Under the pieces are notes generated by a model. The model had not been told where the DNA came from. It saw nothing but the letters and a program-made list of their open reading frames with translations, and searched no databases. Positions 1 through 15,866 of a stretch of DNA of 64,000 nt are shown piece by piece. Position 1 is the stretch's first letter; every line of letters begins with the position of its first letter. Made by a program: the position numbers and the translations under genes. This stretch comes from Blakeslea trispora (taxonomy: Eukaryota; Mucoromycota; Mucoromycetes; Mucorales; Choanephoraceae), in NCBI GenBank assembly GCA_025331445.1, contig JAIWNE010000135.1:1-64000 (forward strand), in the 5' to 3' direction.

Positions 1-2658
1 TAAGACAAAGTAAGCAGTAAATGCTTACTCAGAAGACAAAGGACAGAGAAAATTACACAAGTTCCAAATCAAGCCATCCCAGATTTAAAGTCCTAATCCA
101 ACTGTATTCAGGAACAGTAAAAATACAGGACAATGGTAGAACACTGGAAGAAGACCTCAACCGTCATATAAAGATTATTTCCCTTATATTTTATGAGAAT
201 AAGGACTAGTAAAATCCATTCACATTCGAGTAGACACAGACTTTAGAAATTGTATAAAAACCACTGTATTATTTAGTTTAGAAAGATTATTCTACCTCTT
301 AAGAATAAAGAGATTATCAAAGTACTTTCTTGTTTTGTCCTTTATTCTCTCACACCCAAATATCTACACTTATTCATATAACAATAGATGTACAGAACAA
401 AAGGCAAAGAAAATACAACAATAAGTTTTATGTTATTAGGAAGGATGAGGCACAAAACACTGTGCTTTTGAACGTTTGGGGATCTTGCATTGTAGAAAAA
501 CTTGATAATAGATTTGTTCAGTTCTAGCTTAGAACCGCTTTTACTTGTTAAGACCAACTTTATGTTTTAGGAGGAAAACCCCGCTTTTATCTAAAATGAT
601 ATTGGTTTGATATTTATATAAAAAATAGTAATGTGCCCTACCTCTTGCGGCCTTAGTGGACACAAGGGGAGGATTATCTGGCACTATTGTATTGAGGACG
701 TTTGTGAGAAATTTGTTCTTTCCGTGCTTCAAAATGCCAGTTTTACAGAAGTCATAAACACAATTATTCAGGGAAGGCATTTTATTGGCTCAGAAAGTTA
801 TTTTAAAGTTATGAGTCTCAGATCAAAAAAAAAACAAGCGCATCTTATAAGTAATTAGCTGGAAGACTAAAAAATACAGTCGTTCCAGTGCCAATTCGCA
901 GATTCTGTATAAGACTATTTCCCCTTGAAGGATAACCATTTTAAATTTTCGAGTTGAATCCCCGATTCAAATGCCACAATTTTATATGGAATTCTAATAG
1001 TTTTGCACGAATATTATAAACTTTTTCCCTCGGCGCGTAACTATACTCAAGAAGAAGAGCAACTGTGCCTAGTGCTGAGAAGAGTTTGATCAAGTCCGAA
1101 GGAGAGAACAAAAACTATACGTTCTACTGACATAATGCCGTTTGATTCGATCATGTCTTCTGCTTTCTCGAGTACGAAAAATAGGACGATAAAGTGTATT
1201 GTCAATCACAACCTCTGAGGGTACAGGTTAACTAAAACGCACATATTAGCTTGAAAGGTAGTATCTTTGATGATATCAATGCAAGGAAGTTCTATTTTAT
1301 TTTGTGTTTGAGTGTAAAGACTGGAATTATCTTTTATATGCATATACAACAGAGAATGACTTTATGTTGTTGATAACTCAAGCGTTATGATTAACAAGCT
1401 TGCAGCTTTCGTTAGAGTCTTGAATCTTGAATCAAAGCTTCAACTTTATTTAGAACGCATCATTGACTCTTTCCACCTAAAGTAGAGAGCTTCACATAAA
1501 AGAGTGTACATAAAACTGATTGCAGTTTTGATGTTTGATAAACTGCCTGATAAATTAGAAAAACAGAAGCTTTAATCGTCTACATTTCTACACTGATAAT
1601 TGTGACTTTTGGGTACTCTGTTCTTGGTCTGACATTTCTTGTGTGGGCTGTCGGCCTAAATTCCTAAGAAAATCTCTATCTTTGTTAGCAAAGTCTACAC
1701 AGATGAAGAAAAAAAGAACAATATCTTTTCTTTGAGGCATTGATTGATACATTGATAAAAACAGAGCCTTTTCTGAAAGGAAGGCTGTATAAAAGAGGTG
1801 TTTGACCTCTTCAAACCATCTCGAAAGCATATAGGAAACTGTGCTTATGTCCTTTTTTTTTTTGTTAGAAGCTGCCGTTGGTACAATTTATTATACAGGT
1901 CCAATAGTTTTCCTCGTCTTTCTTTCTAAATACTCTCAATATCAACTTAAGCTTAGAACAGGAGATTTTTGGACGATTCATCAATGAGTTTGTAAAACAA
2001 AAGATCTTGTTTCGAAAGAGATACTTAATTTTAATGTTGAAAATCTTGCTCTTCGATAGAGCAATTACTATTGTAGTTTAAATGTATACTCCTCTCAGAT
2101 TGTCATTCCACTATTATCTAAGAAATGGTTTTATATAAGGTCGGTTTGATTAAATCCTTGCCTCTCAGTTTTCATTAGCTCTGAAAATGACACAGTATTA
2201 ATAGGAGACTCTTTTATTAATCTGAGCAAGCATTTATTGCAAAGAAGGAAAGTGCAGCTTCTAAACAAAGAGAATCAAAAGAGGCGCCTATATCAAGGGG
2301 GTTTAGATAATATATTGAGAGGGTTAAGTGACTAGGAGTTGCAAGATATAAGGACTAAAATAGAGATTTATACCAAATATTTCAACTAATTATATTCCTG
2401 CTATTCATCATTGCTCTTTGAAAAATACAGATAGAGTTGTCAAAATGGCATCATTAAACAAAAAGAGAATGCAATGTAGGATTAATTGTCTCTTAAGTGT
2501 ACTTGTCATAGCAAGACTTTTATCGTTAAAAATGAAGAAACCAAACTAGTTCTACTATAAATGTTTTCTTTTATTTTTCAGCACGGGACTAAAAAGTGTT
2601 TGTTTCTAGTTTAGCCTACAGTCAAAATTGAATCTTCAAGATCAAGATGTTAGAAAGT
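1..2658. other. Gene-free stretch
   Basis: No gene can be supported here. Open frames are all under 85 codons and carry no recognisable domain. A piece near 2046-2078 resembles the terminal repeat of the short inverted-repeat elements at 49858 and 63593, so an old element end may lie here. The minus-strand reading at 541-780 ends in a basic Pro/Gly/Arg stretch that faintly recalls transposase tails, but this is too weak to call. Confidence 0.5.
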
Positions 2659-4531
2659 TCAAAGCTTGGTTAGCAGCATTGTATGTGAACCGCAAAGTTT
2701 CCATTTCAGGACGACCATAATCCCTGCTCCTAATAGGTATCCAGTACCAGTGAAAACTTTATAGACTAAAAATGGCTCTTGTTGGGCGCTTGCTTCAATT
2801 ATGCTTGCAAAGTTGGGTCCAAACATAGCAACTACAGTAATGAAAAGAAAAATAGAATAGCCTGATCTAAACTTGTCTGTTCCAGTCACAATAGCCGTAG
2901 TAGAAGGACCTAGAGTGACAAAAGCACCACCAAAAAACCCAAATATAATAGAAAACAGAACAAGTAGTGCAAAATTGTATGCAAAAATCCAAATGATGAA
3001 ATTACTTAGCCCTGCGAATATACAAGTGATGATTATTGTATTTATATGCCCTATGCGGTCTGCAACATATCTATTCAACTTATTGGCTATCTCTTTCTCA
3101 AGATATGCACATTTATCTTACCCAGATAATATTTGTCCAATTGCATTACAAGAGGCAGCAACCGAAATCAAGCAAGATCCTTGGGTATCGCTCAGTCCTA
3201 GATAAGTGGCATAAGCTAAATGGATTGCATCAGTCTATCTTTTCGCATTTCTGTCTTTCTTAATCCACTATAAACAAACACGATACTATCTTTGGTAATG
3301 TAGAAGAAACATAGAGGATTGTACAGATGTCATAAATACTTACATGGTAAAAAGAAAAGAGGGGTATAATAGCTTAATTCAATCACGATATCAGCTGTAC
3401 ACCATAAAATGAAAGACAGGCTTTTCAAAACATTGACCTCAATCGTACCCAAACCATGATCTTTTGATCTTTTGTCTTCCGCGACATTTTCAAATAAAAA
3501 GCAAGATAGCAAATACAACAAGAAGGTAAGACTCCCTAGCACCCAATAGCATCTATAAATAGGTCAGTGATTTCCACTGTTATCTGCTGAAGAAAAGGAT
3601 ACCATACACAATGATTCCAAAACGTTTGTTGATAGCGTTCATAATAAACGGCATGACTAATCCACCCATACATGATCCACTAGTAGCAATCCCCAAAGCA
3701 ATACCACTCCTTTTATGATATGAAAAGGTTTGTTGGATACTACTCATTCCGATCTAAATACATGTGTGAGAGAGGATATATCTTTTTGGATCTAAACTTA
3801 TAAGCATGTGTTTTACATAAAAGATCACTGATCCACCGGCCCCAAAAAGTAATCCTTGGGTGATGATCAATTGCCATATCTATTTGGGATTCGATCAGTC
3901 ATGAACATAGTCTTATTGCAAGTGTCTTATAACATATATATATGCGTCCACTTGGAAAGTGCAGAGAATAAAAGAAAAATACCTGATTACTCTGACTAGC
4001 AAAGAACAATCCTGATGTACTCAAGAGAGTGGCTATGATCACACTTATCCTAATCCCAAAAGCGGCTACCAACATCTGAGCAAGAGGACTAAACACATTC
4101 AGAGCAAAATTGCCAAATGTGCCTACCAGGCTCAGTTGAACTATAGCACTACCCTCCTTACCAAAAACATGTTGTTCATAATAGTCTTGAAGTACTCCTA
4201 GTATACATTAGACTGAATTACACTCTATTGGATAATTTCACACAGCTCTAAATTTACCCCTAAGTGAATAAAATATTGATTAGCCGAGTCTTCTGCTAAT
4301 GGTTCACTACCATTGGTACATCTTCATTGGTTTAATATAGTTATCATGGCTCACCAACTCATTAAGATTCCTAATCCAACAATTTGAGAAAGAAACGCTG
4401 CCATCACAATCCACCATGGACTGATTTCTTTTTCTAGGCAAAGAAGATGTGAGTTTTGGAAATAGTTGATAAAGATCCATAAATACTTTACTGCTCGGTT
4501 TTTCAGGAAATGAATCAGGTTGATTGTCCAT
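2659..4531 (-). CDS. MFS transporter, monocarboxylate (MCT/MCH) type
   Basis: Predicted plasma-membrane carrier of the major facilitator superfamily, close to fungal monocarboxylate-porter homologues. Exons, 5' to 3' on the minus strand: 4492-4531, 4433 to about 4359, 3983-4197, 3817-3879, 3608-3753, 3344-3552, 3122-3215 and 2659-3070. The product carries SPWWIVMAAFLSQIVG in TM1, the YVADRIGHIN loop and a C-terminal half with GFFGGAFVTLGPS. The substrate cannot be read from sequence. One junction is odd. The good donor GTGAGC after ...LMSW (4355) does not join in frame to the exon starting at 4197, while a weak GTTGGT donor at 4359 gives an open 417-residue frame but deletes the usual S-W-G. 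The gene may therefore have a base indel, a poor splice site or early decay. The start is the ATG at 4531, because the short exon before the first intron reads in frame. Confidence 0.75.
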
Positions 4532-5443
4532 AGTTACAGTTGTAGCCTTACAAAAGCTTCTGGAATGATAATCCACTGAAATTTAGAAGGAAAAAAAAAG
4601 TAAGAAGAACAGGTTAATCATTTTCAAGACATACATTTGATAAAGTTGTTTTCAAAATTGATTGGGATTATTTGCCTTCCTTTATGCCATATAATCACAA
4701 GAGCATCTTCTGATAAAGATCAGATATCAATAGGCAGCGGGAGCTCTAAACTATTCTTTTGATGTAGTCATGTAATATGGCTTACATGCTCAAGTAATCA
4801 AGGTGCTATACAACAACCAAGAATACATTATGCAACTTCTATTTTAATAACTAAAAGGCGTGGAATTGTTTGTTAGACAAACCGAAAATACGACATAGAG
4901 TAAGAGAATATCGGGACATACAGATCCCACGGCATATTACTCAAATGAACGTAAGATCGAAGAGAAACTGAAAAGAACATGAAGCGATCAAACGAATGCA
5001 TTCCAGTCTAAAAGTCAGCTATTAGTGGATCCTCTATACACAAAAGCAAATCGGCGATGTATCATTTGTTTGGACATTGAGTTTCAGTATAGCTACTTAC
5101 GCTTGATCACGCTTATGCCATGTTATGCTAATGACGTCTATTGACTGAAACTACACTAAGGTTCGAATGCTGCGTATCTAACTTAACAATCATCTGAATT
5201 CCAAAAGCCATTCGTTGGGTTCTAAGCGCCTACTTAACCTTAAAATGAACCAATGCGGCGGTAAAGTCTTACGGAAATGGCAGTTGGTAATCGTTTGTCG
5301 GAGATGAGACCTAATATTCCTTCATGGAAAAAATGTCGAGTAAAAAGTTGGTCGCAGATTGTTCTATCGCCAAAAAGACTAGGCTTGAGAAACAGAAAAA
5401 CAAAAAAGAAGAAAAATCGATCGAAAAGAATACGGCTTTATTG
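4532..5443. other. Intergenic, transporter 5' side / velvet 3' side
   Basis: This holds the upstream region of the MFS gene and the downstream region of the velvet gene. A plus-strand open frame at 5277-5695 runs antisense into the velvet exons and has no domain, so I do not call it. Nothing else is seen. Confidence 0.5.
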
Positions 5444-7576
<2,133 letters not shown>

Positions 7577-10500
7577 GTCTTTATGTTGAAAAAAATAAAA
7601 GTCATAAGAAAAAGAAATAAGAAGAAAATAGAAAACAAGAAATGCTAAAAACTTCTATAAATAATGGAAAAAGAAAGAAGAAAAAGATTAAACAAAAAAA
7701 AAAGGTTGCCTTATAAATAGTGTAGAAAGTTGTGCGACTATGTTTTTTTGATGTGCAGAAGTTGCCCTTTTTTTTTTCTTTTTGTGATTTTGTTCATTCA
7801 ATTTTTCAGTTTATTGTTGCTTTTGCTGTTTAATATCTGAATCAATTCTGAATGTCAGAATTTGAATAAACTCGAAATAGTTGATTGGGTTTATCCTTCT
7901 CTTCTGTTACCTACTTTGCCAAACTCTCTTTTAAAAAAAACAATTTACTGTGTTCCAATTACAGAAGAAAAAAAAATGAGACGAGTCCTCCGACAAGCCT
8001 TCCTTGTTTTACAGATGAATAGCGTCTTATAATCTAAGGAAGGGCTATATCGAGAGGGTTCTTTTGCTCTTGATATATGCTCGTTTTATGATGGCTACAG
8101 ATGTTTGTTTTGGTCTATTTTTAATAACATTTGTTTTAGTCTTTCAAAGAAAAAAAAAGGGAAGAAATCAGATTTTAATAAAGACTCGAAATCGAAATCT
8201 CAACAATTAGATCTCAACGAAAAAGACAAGGAGATTAGTACTTTCATTGATTTCTAGAAATATCAAGTAAATAACAGAGGAATAGCGATCAGCACAAATA
8301 GCTTAACAAACCCTATTCTAGCGATGTCAATTAAGTTTTACCTTTCAGTGGTTTGTAAATTGAATGATTGGTCAAGTCATCTTGTCATGGTTACGCAATC
8401 GGAGTCTGTTACCAAGTTGTCGGGCCTCACTCCTAAATAAACATATTTAAAAGATACATAGTAACAAAATATGGGAGTTTTTTTTTGTCTGTCCATCTGC
8501 AGTTCTGTTTGCCTCACTTGTCCAAGAGTAACAGAATCTGCTCTCCTTGTATATTGTTTATATGTGAGTATGCAATATCAAGTAAAATGATACATATTTG
8601 AAAGCCACTCTAAGACTACCTATAAAAATAATTTTTTATTTTAAACACTGAAATTCCTGTTCCAATTTTTGTGTAACTTGATTTCATATAATCCAACTGC
8701 CATTCTTCCAATAGGATTATACTTGAAAAAAAAAAGTCTTTAATTCAGTTAACAAACCTTATTATAATATACCCGCGCTTTCGATCTGTTCATTCTATTT
8801 CCTTTTAAAGTCGATATGTCTCAGCTCGTCATTGACTTGCACTCAAATAAGAAGACAATAGCTGTGTACGTCATTTTTTAAAAAAAAAAAGTCTATCTCT
8901 ATTTGAAAAGTGAAGAAAAAGAGGAGCCCCTTGAAACTAGAGCCAGAGTAAAAAAAAAAAAAAAAGGGATTTGTCTGACAGATAGCTCTAAAAATCGCGA
9001 TATTTGTGCTTACAGAACTATTCTGCTGCTACAATAAAAAACATCTTGTAACAAAAAGCAACACAAGACGTGTGCCAGGAATTCGATTTGCAAGATGTTT
9101 CTTGATCTTTTAATTATTATGTTGTAGCACTTTTTTTTCTCCAAAAAAAGTGAAGCATTAATTCTTCCTTTCTTCCAAACGACATTGGTAGTTGAAGTAT
9201 AATTTCTCTCTGCTTAAAATACAGAGGTAGTTTAGTCCTATGTCTCTTTTTGTTTTACATTTAGATTAATGTATGTTTAGATGCAGGGGAGAAGGGCAGT
9301 CCCGAAAATATATTTATCTTTTTATGGCTGATACAATCTATCATGTTAACTAGTGTTTGTAGTCTCTTCATTTTTGGACTTTCTTATTTCTTGCTTTGAC
9401 AGCAAAAAACTAAAAAAAAAAGGGGGGGGAGGAAGGAGACGCGATATAAAGCAATGGTAATCTCTTTGTTTGTTTATAACCAAAGGTGGGCTTTAAGGAG
9501 CTTACAGCATTGTGTCTATCAAAACTCTCCTGCTGACATAATTACTTTTCTTTGATTAATTTAGCTAACAAAAACCAATGTTTGAATGTTTGTTTGAAGA
9601 TCTGGGGCACTTATTATGTATCAAGTCCTAATTATAGAGAAGACTTGTTATTACATGCATGAGAGGAAACACGAGCAACTGAAATATTCATACTAAAAAG
9701 ACTTATGTGATAAAACACGTTCCACCTATTTCGGTTGCATAATACCTGCCATCATTCATGACATAAAAAAAAAGCCCAAACACTATGTGCAAAAGGCAAG
9801 GTTTTATTTGTAAGCTGCTATTGATTCATAGTGTCATACGTTTGTGTTGTTACGCCTTCGTCGTACTACTCAAGAGTTTGATAGAGAATTCGACTCAAGT
9901 CAACTAATACTGTTACACGTTGAGTTATACATAAAAAGCTCTTCAAGTCTAAAGTCCACAAATAAGCAATTCAAGGCTTATATAAACAAACAACTGAAGA
10001 GAGAAAGTTGCTTATTGTACTACCAGCACAACATTTAATAGAACCAGAGGCAATGGAGATGAGTAGAATACAAAAACTCTTTGAATTGAGCAAAACTGGC
10101 TATCTAAAGAGAGTAAAGATGTCTGCGCCATACACGTCTTCTGGTTCTGTACTACACAGAATGGGCCCAATTCTTTATGAATCATAAGATCGCACTGTTT
10201 GAATCGAACGATCATTTCTTGATAAAGTGATCGTGTTTGATAGAGCGGTTGTTTTGTCTGAAAAAAAAAAATCAGCTACCCATCTAATTATGACCCTAGG
10301 ACTTGATTGAAGCTTAAAAATTCAAAAAGTCAAATGTAGCTCAACTCTTTTTTTCCTCTCTCCTCATTTGTAGCAAACATAACTATTCAAATCGGCCTTG
10401 CTATATGAGAAACTCATCCAAGAACCTTCCTATAGCACTGACAATCAATCGAGACGTATTGTTTAGACGATTGAATAACCCTTTCTTTTTGCCACCTTTG

Positions 10501-13500
10501 CTATGAGTGCTTATCCATATCGGGAGATACATATCAAGAAACCAAGTTTGAGTATTAAATCGTTTAGCTGTTTGAGCAGATAAAGTGAGACAAACAAGCA
10601 GAATAAACGCATTTTTGCAAAACTTATCTGGATATGGCTTTGTATGTTTCCTTTAAAGGGAAGCTACATAAACGGATCTAGGGAAAGTGTATGCTCGTTT
10701 TTTGTACTGACACAATATTTCAGTACTTTGGAAGATTGCTGAACAACCCAGTTTCTCTTCTACAAATGCTTTACAGGAAAGGGAAAAAAATTTTTTTTTG
10801 ACTGTTAAGATGTTTTGGGGTCATTATGCCAAGAGTCTGTGAAAAGTCTTGTCATCTGCAATATCTTTTATTGGTAAGTAGTTGATCTTATACTTGAAAA
10901 CGTTAAGCCTATTCTTCTCTATCATAGACACCTATAGTCATGAACCACACCTAGCACGACTATGCAAATTTTTAGAACACAAACTTTACAGTTGCAGTAA
11001 GAAGCACAAAGCTGAATGATTAGATAGGAATAATTAGCCATGGAGCCTTCTTCTGACTAAGCAAAAACTTTTGATTGAAGATACTTGGTAATGAAGCTGC
11101 ACATTGCACAAAGGATGCTAAGTATTTTTAAAGCTTTCCTATGTTACTGAGAACGTTATTTGAACTTGTATAAAGAAGAATACCGCAGACAATTTTGAAA
11201 CTTTACAGGGATACTACGGCAAGCCCCCCAGAAGTTACCGAAGATAAGGTTTGCGGCACAGACTGTTTAGAAAAGAACAATGTAGACAATTCAAAACACC
11301 ATAAAGAGTGCATGTAAGAGAGTTCAGAACAACATCACTAAATTTATTTAGAAACTTATTGTTTTGTGAAAAAAAGATTTATTGTCGTGAATTGTTTGTG
11401 GAATATTGAGTGCGTGAACTTTTTTCAAGCTGTTCATCTTCTTTTATCTCTAGTTTCTTTTTTTGTTGTTTTCTTTTGACTCACAAAAATGATAAAAGAA
11501 CCAGTTAGCTCCAGAGAAATTGCAGTTTGTATACACTTGTGCTTTTTGACAGAGATAATTGTTTGTCTTTTACATTTATATAAACTTCTTTAGTTTTGTT
11601 CTGCCTTTTCTCTTGTTTTAAAAGCACTCGAATCGCATATACATAGAAGTAGCACGTCATGTCATTCATATCTTTATAATAAGCAGCAACATATGCTAAA
11701 CAATGAGAGATGCAAAAAAGATAGAAGAACAACCAATTGTTGATATACTAGTTTTTCAATACCCTTAGGTGTATTCCCATAGATATCTGATAGTTTCTCA
11801 GTAGATTAGACTGTTAGAGTGTCTATATAACATTGGACTAAAAAACAAAAGAGATTTTTTGAATAAACGCAGTTAGTCTTCAATCAGTGTCAATTTAACA
11901 TCTTGAAGGAGAAAGTAGAGGAAAGTTTTTGTTTGTCAAACAGTTCGAAAGTACAAGTGCGCTACATTTTTATGCAATAAGCTTTTATTCAGAGCAATAA
12001 CAGTAAAATTCCTTTTTGTTAAGACTTTTGATTTAAAGTTTATACAAAGCCTTTCGTCTAATGTTATTGATGGCTCAATTATCTACAATGTTAAGCCATG
12101 ATGTAGCAAAATGTTGAAACAAAAATGGCTTATTTGTACGACATATCTATGTGTCTCTGTTAATTTCACTCAGTCAGCAAGTTTGGTTGATTTTTCTTTG
12201 CATCTGTTTAGAAGCTATAAAAACAGATAAAACAGAGACAATAAGAAGGAAGCACAAACAAGAAATGGTTGTCATTGTCACGGCTACAAGCAAAGGATAT
12301 AGTCACATAACTTTATTGATGTTAATTCTATAATCTCTATACATGATCGCAGTATTGACTTGTATGCGAGCTGCTATACTTACTGTACAAAGAGCTTTTT
12401 GTACCTATTATAAGTCATTGTATTACTGCAGCTGGTTTTTGAATCAATGGTTATACATGGCAAAAGCATACATCGAACTCAAGCGGAACTAAGCTAAATG
12501 ATGTCGGCGTTCACGAAGGTTCTAAGAATAGACCCTCTATATGAATATGTTTTCGTACAAGAAAAACTTACTTGAAAAAAAGAGCGAGATCAGTAATATT
12601 TGTTGATATCAAACCTCTAGTCAGAAAAAAATGTGTTTAGCTGAAATCGTGTTTTCTCTAAATAAAAAATGTCTTGCTAGCGAAAGCCCAAAGAAACAGC
12701 ATAGGATGAAAAGCTTGAAACTGGAACTAGTCTTAGTTCTTTAATTATGCTATACAATGATGTCTTCCTCATCTTATCTGAAGATACTCTAGACAAAATC
12801 AGTTCATTCACATGCTTCGCTTACGTTTCCAACAACAAAAGGATCATGCCATGTAGATTGCTTGCGTTCTGAAAGTCCAGTTTTAGTCAAGGCATACGAA
12901 ATCAAACAAAGATGGTAGCAAAACTTGGTTTTTGCAGTTAACTTCATTGTTATATAGTTTTAATGTTCGTTCAACGCAGAAAACTGTATCTATATATGCT
13001 TATATAAAAGGTTGTCCATTACCTTGTTTGTTCCACTGAATGCTTGAGCTATTATTTAAAAGGAAAAGCTGAAGAAGCCTATGAAGAATATCAAGTGGTA
13101 TTAATTTTCCTTTTATAGCAGCTAATATTCGGAAAGAAAATCCCAGAGATGCTAAGCGCAACAGTCAGAGAAAAGATACAAGCCAAGAATATTTAAATCT
13201 ACGCTATCATTTATCGTTTTCGTTCGTGCATAGGTGGCATGTTGGATTCGTATTAGGTGCTATCAGCCTGTTTTGACGCCAATAATTTTACGTCTATACA
13301 ATAGGTCAGAAAACACGTTGCTAGGTTGACAGCAGCTACGGATAACTAAAGTCTGCTTCAAGAGTGAAGGTATGATTGTATCATCATTTGTCTTTTCTGT
13401 ATGACAAAATGTATTACACAAAGAATCTTCGTTGCACGAGTATTCTATACTATAGTGCTGCATGAAAAGAATACCCACTTTCAGTTTTATCTATTTGAGC

Positions 13501-14210
13501 TTGAAAAAAGAACTTTGTAGATCCTCTATCTTTTATTTAGCTGAATTATTGTCAGTATCATGTGTTCTTCGAATGCTGTAGTGAGCCTTATCGTATAAGC
13601 TCTTCAGCAACAATTACAATAAGAGTAACTATAAACTCAAGATGTACTTCTTTCCTAATTGAATGAATGATGTATTCTCTGTCTAGTCAACAGCAGCGCT
13701 GTATATAATCTTTCTGTCTATTTAAAACAACATCACCTTTTTCTTTTGAAGAAAAGATCTGATAAGCAGTTTCAATCTATGATTGACTTTTAAAAAAAGG
13801 ATATGCCCTGTGTTACAATATAATACCTGATGATGAGTAATGAACATCAACAAAAGAAGTCCAATAGGACTGAACAATGCAAGAGAGGTAAAACAGACAG
13901 ACCATTTAATTACATTCCAGAGATTTCAGAAAGCTTGATTATTGAAATGAAGTTGCAGAGTATAAGGATACTTCAAAACTCTTGATAACAAAAAGATGAC
14001 CTTATCTGCTCATTAAACTGCGCATCTTGTGGCTTAATCATAGTAAAATAGTGTGATTAATCAGAGTCAGATGATTCGCTACTGAGAATGAAAACTTTTA
14101 TCAGATCTTGCGGAATCTGATATAGTCTCATATTGAAATCAATATAAATAGAAAGGATCTGATAAAATTTTTCTTCATCTTGATTTATCTATTCCATCTA
14201 ATCTACTACT
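7577..14210. other. Long gene-poor stretch
   Basis: No supported gene in 6.6 kb. The first several hundred bases are the upstream region of the velvet gene, with many A and T homopolymers. A short frame at 8817 (starts MSQLVIDLHS) and frames at 9844-10038, 11505-11732, 12151-12333 and 13263-13478 lack domains and plausible splice partners. The stretch may be old transposon debris, but no terminal repeats or transposase motifs are visible. The last 100 bases before 14211 should hold the promoter of the next gene. Confidence 0.5.
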
Positions 14211-15260
14211 ATGGCTTCACGCATTTTATACTCGAACCCTTACTTCAAGTCTTCTACTATCAAAGAAGCCATAAAAAGGAGCCTAGTCAATAATAAAATT
14301 ACAATTTATCCTAGCACACAAGCTTCGCGCCAAGCAACGACTACAACTGGCTTAATCAATCATTCTATTAATTATGGCAAGACTACCCCCGATATCTTCA
14401 AGTATTCCAGAGCACACGAAGACATACAAGTGGTCAAGTTCACATCTGTAGAAGGGAAGCGACTTTTTCGCAATGCCATGATTCAAGGTCATGCAGAAAG
14501 CTTTTTTAAGCTGATGGGTAACTTCTCCACTCAATCCTCTCCTACTCAAGGTGGAGTTAGCTCATGTAAGTCACTTGGATATCTCATCGTTTTCGCTGAG
14601 CTTTACTGACATTCTCACTCTCTTCTATAGTGGCCATGGTTTTGAATGCCCTCGAGATTGACCCCAAAAAGATTTGGAAAGGAAACTGGCGTTGGTTTTC
14701 ATGTAAGTTACTGTTTCGCACATCTACAAAGTCAGTAGAAAACTCATCTCTCTTCCTCTTTTGTAGCCGAGCAAATGAAAACCTGTTCACCTGCTGAGTC
14801 AGTTAAGCAAAATGGTATACCATTTGATGAGTTTACTTGTTTGGCACAAGCTTATTGCCAGGTTGAGTCACGTCGTGGCGCTACCTATACAGAATTTATT
14901 TCGGACCTTGAATCTGTAACATCCAATAGCAACAGCCAGATGGTAGTTCATTTTTCCCGTCTTGCTTTGGGCCAACAAGATTTACTTGCTCATTTTAGTC
15001 CTATTGGTGGTTACAATAAACAAGAAGACCGAGTACTTATTATGGATGTCGCTCGTGGTAAATACCCAAGCATTTGGGTGAGTACAAAAGCTCTTTATCG
15101 CGCAATGATGGCACCTAGTCATGAAGAAGCTGGTCGTAGCCGTGGCTATTTTGTCTTGAGTAACCATAAGGAAAACCTCGACAGTAAGTCTGGCATACTC
15201 TTTGCTTCACCCAAGTTAAAATGCAAAGATTGTTCTTGCAAATGTAGCCCTAGCACATAA
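14211..15260 (+). CDS. Phytochelatin synthase family protein, catalytic Cys replaced by Gly
   Basis: Phytochelatin synthase is a papain-like gamma-glutamylcysteine transpeptidase that makes (gamma-Glu-Cys)n-Gly from glutathione to chelate Cd, Zn and As. Exons 14211-14565, 14631-14702 and 14767-15260 give 306 aa. The family signatures are clear: FSTQSSP, LAMVLNALEIDP, WKGNWRWF, HFSPIGGY and DVARGKYPSIWV. In plant enzymes the triad is Cys (in the ...PA[FY]CGLAS block), His (HFSPIGGY) and Asp (LDVAR). Here the His and Asp are present, but the nucleophile position is Gly114 (codon GGT at 14550-14552, in SSPTQGGVSSL). One base would turn it into TGT. The protein ends in a Cys-rich tail, CKDCSCKCSPST. 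A strong donor at about 15184 could instead remove that tail by splicing. The first 60 residues are basic and Ser/Thr-rich, perhaps a targeting sequence. The family call is firm; activity is doubtful. Confidence 0.88.
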
Positions 15261-15866
15261 TCAGTATACCTTATTCTTGCATTCATCTACCTACTTTCCC
15301 CCAACTCATTTTGCATCTTGTATTATAACATCTGTATATTTCTTGTCAATAAATTTTCTCATACTTTTCATCACTTTCATGCTTCCTGTTGCAAGCACTT
15401 CTCTGCCTAATATTGAAGCCTAAAGATCTATCTACAGTGCCCAAGCAATCCATCATGTACATCTTTTGTTGCCTTTGTCTTGTTGAAAAAGATCAGAGGC
15501 GCTCGGTAAATTAAATGTAATCAGTGGCTATACAAGGCTAGGAAAAAACTATCTCATTCAAAGGGACTTGAGATCGATCAATGCGCTCGTCTTTAATAAT
15601 AAGCAGCTTATTTGTTCCCTTTTTTTTTATATTAAGCATCTCACATGATAGCCGAAAATCTTTTGAGAATATACAGATAAATAATTGGGAGACTTTATTT
15701 AAGTTCTTTAAAAAAGATAAATAGGTACATCGAAAAATATCAATACAATACAAGAGCCACAGACATGTCTCCCCTTTCTTTCTTTTCTGTTAGTAAGGGA
15801 TATAGAAAAAAAACATATATGCAGAAGGGGAGAGTGGGGGGGTTTTTTTTTTTTCATTTTAATTGC
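15261..15866. other. Convergent 3' intergenic region
   Basis: Region between the ends of the phytochelatin-synthase-like gene (+) and the G6PD gene (-). It is T-rich after 15261 with an AATAAA-like ATCAATAAATTTTC near 15348, a plausible polyadenylation signal for the plus-strand gene. No gene seen. Confidence 0.4.

Noticed and set aside
1588..1830. 80-codon minus-strand ORF
   Set aside because: No homology recognised, no splice partners, and composition close to surrounding noise.
5150..5180. GGTTCGAATGC as a tRNA B box
   Set aside because: No matching A box or cloverleaf upstream; the last two positions of the B box do not fit.
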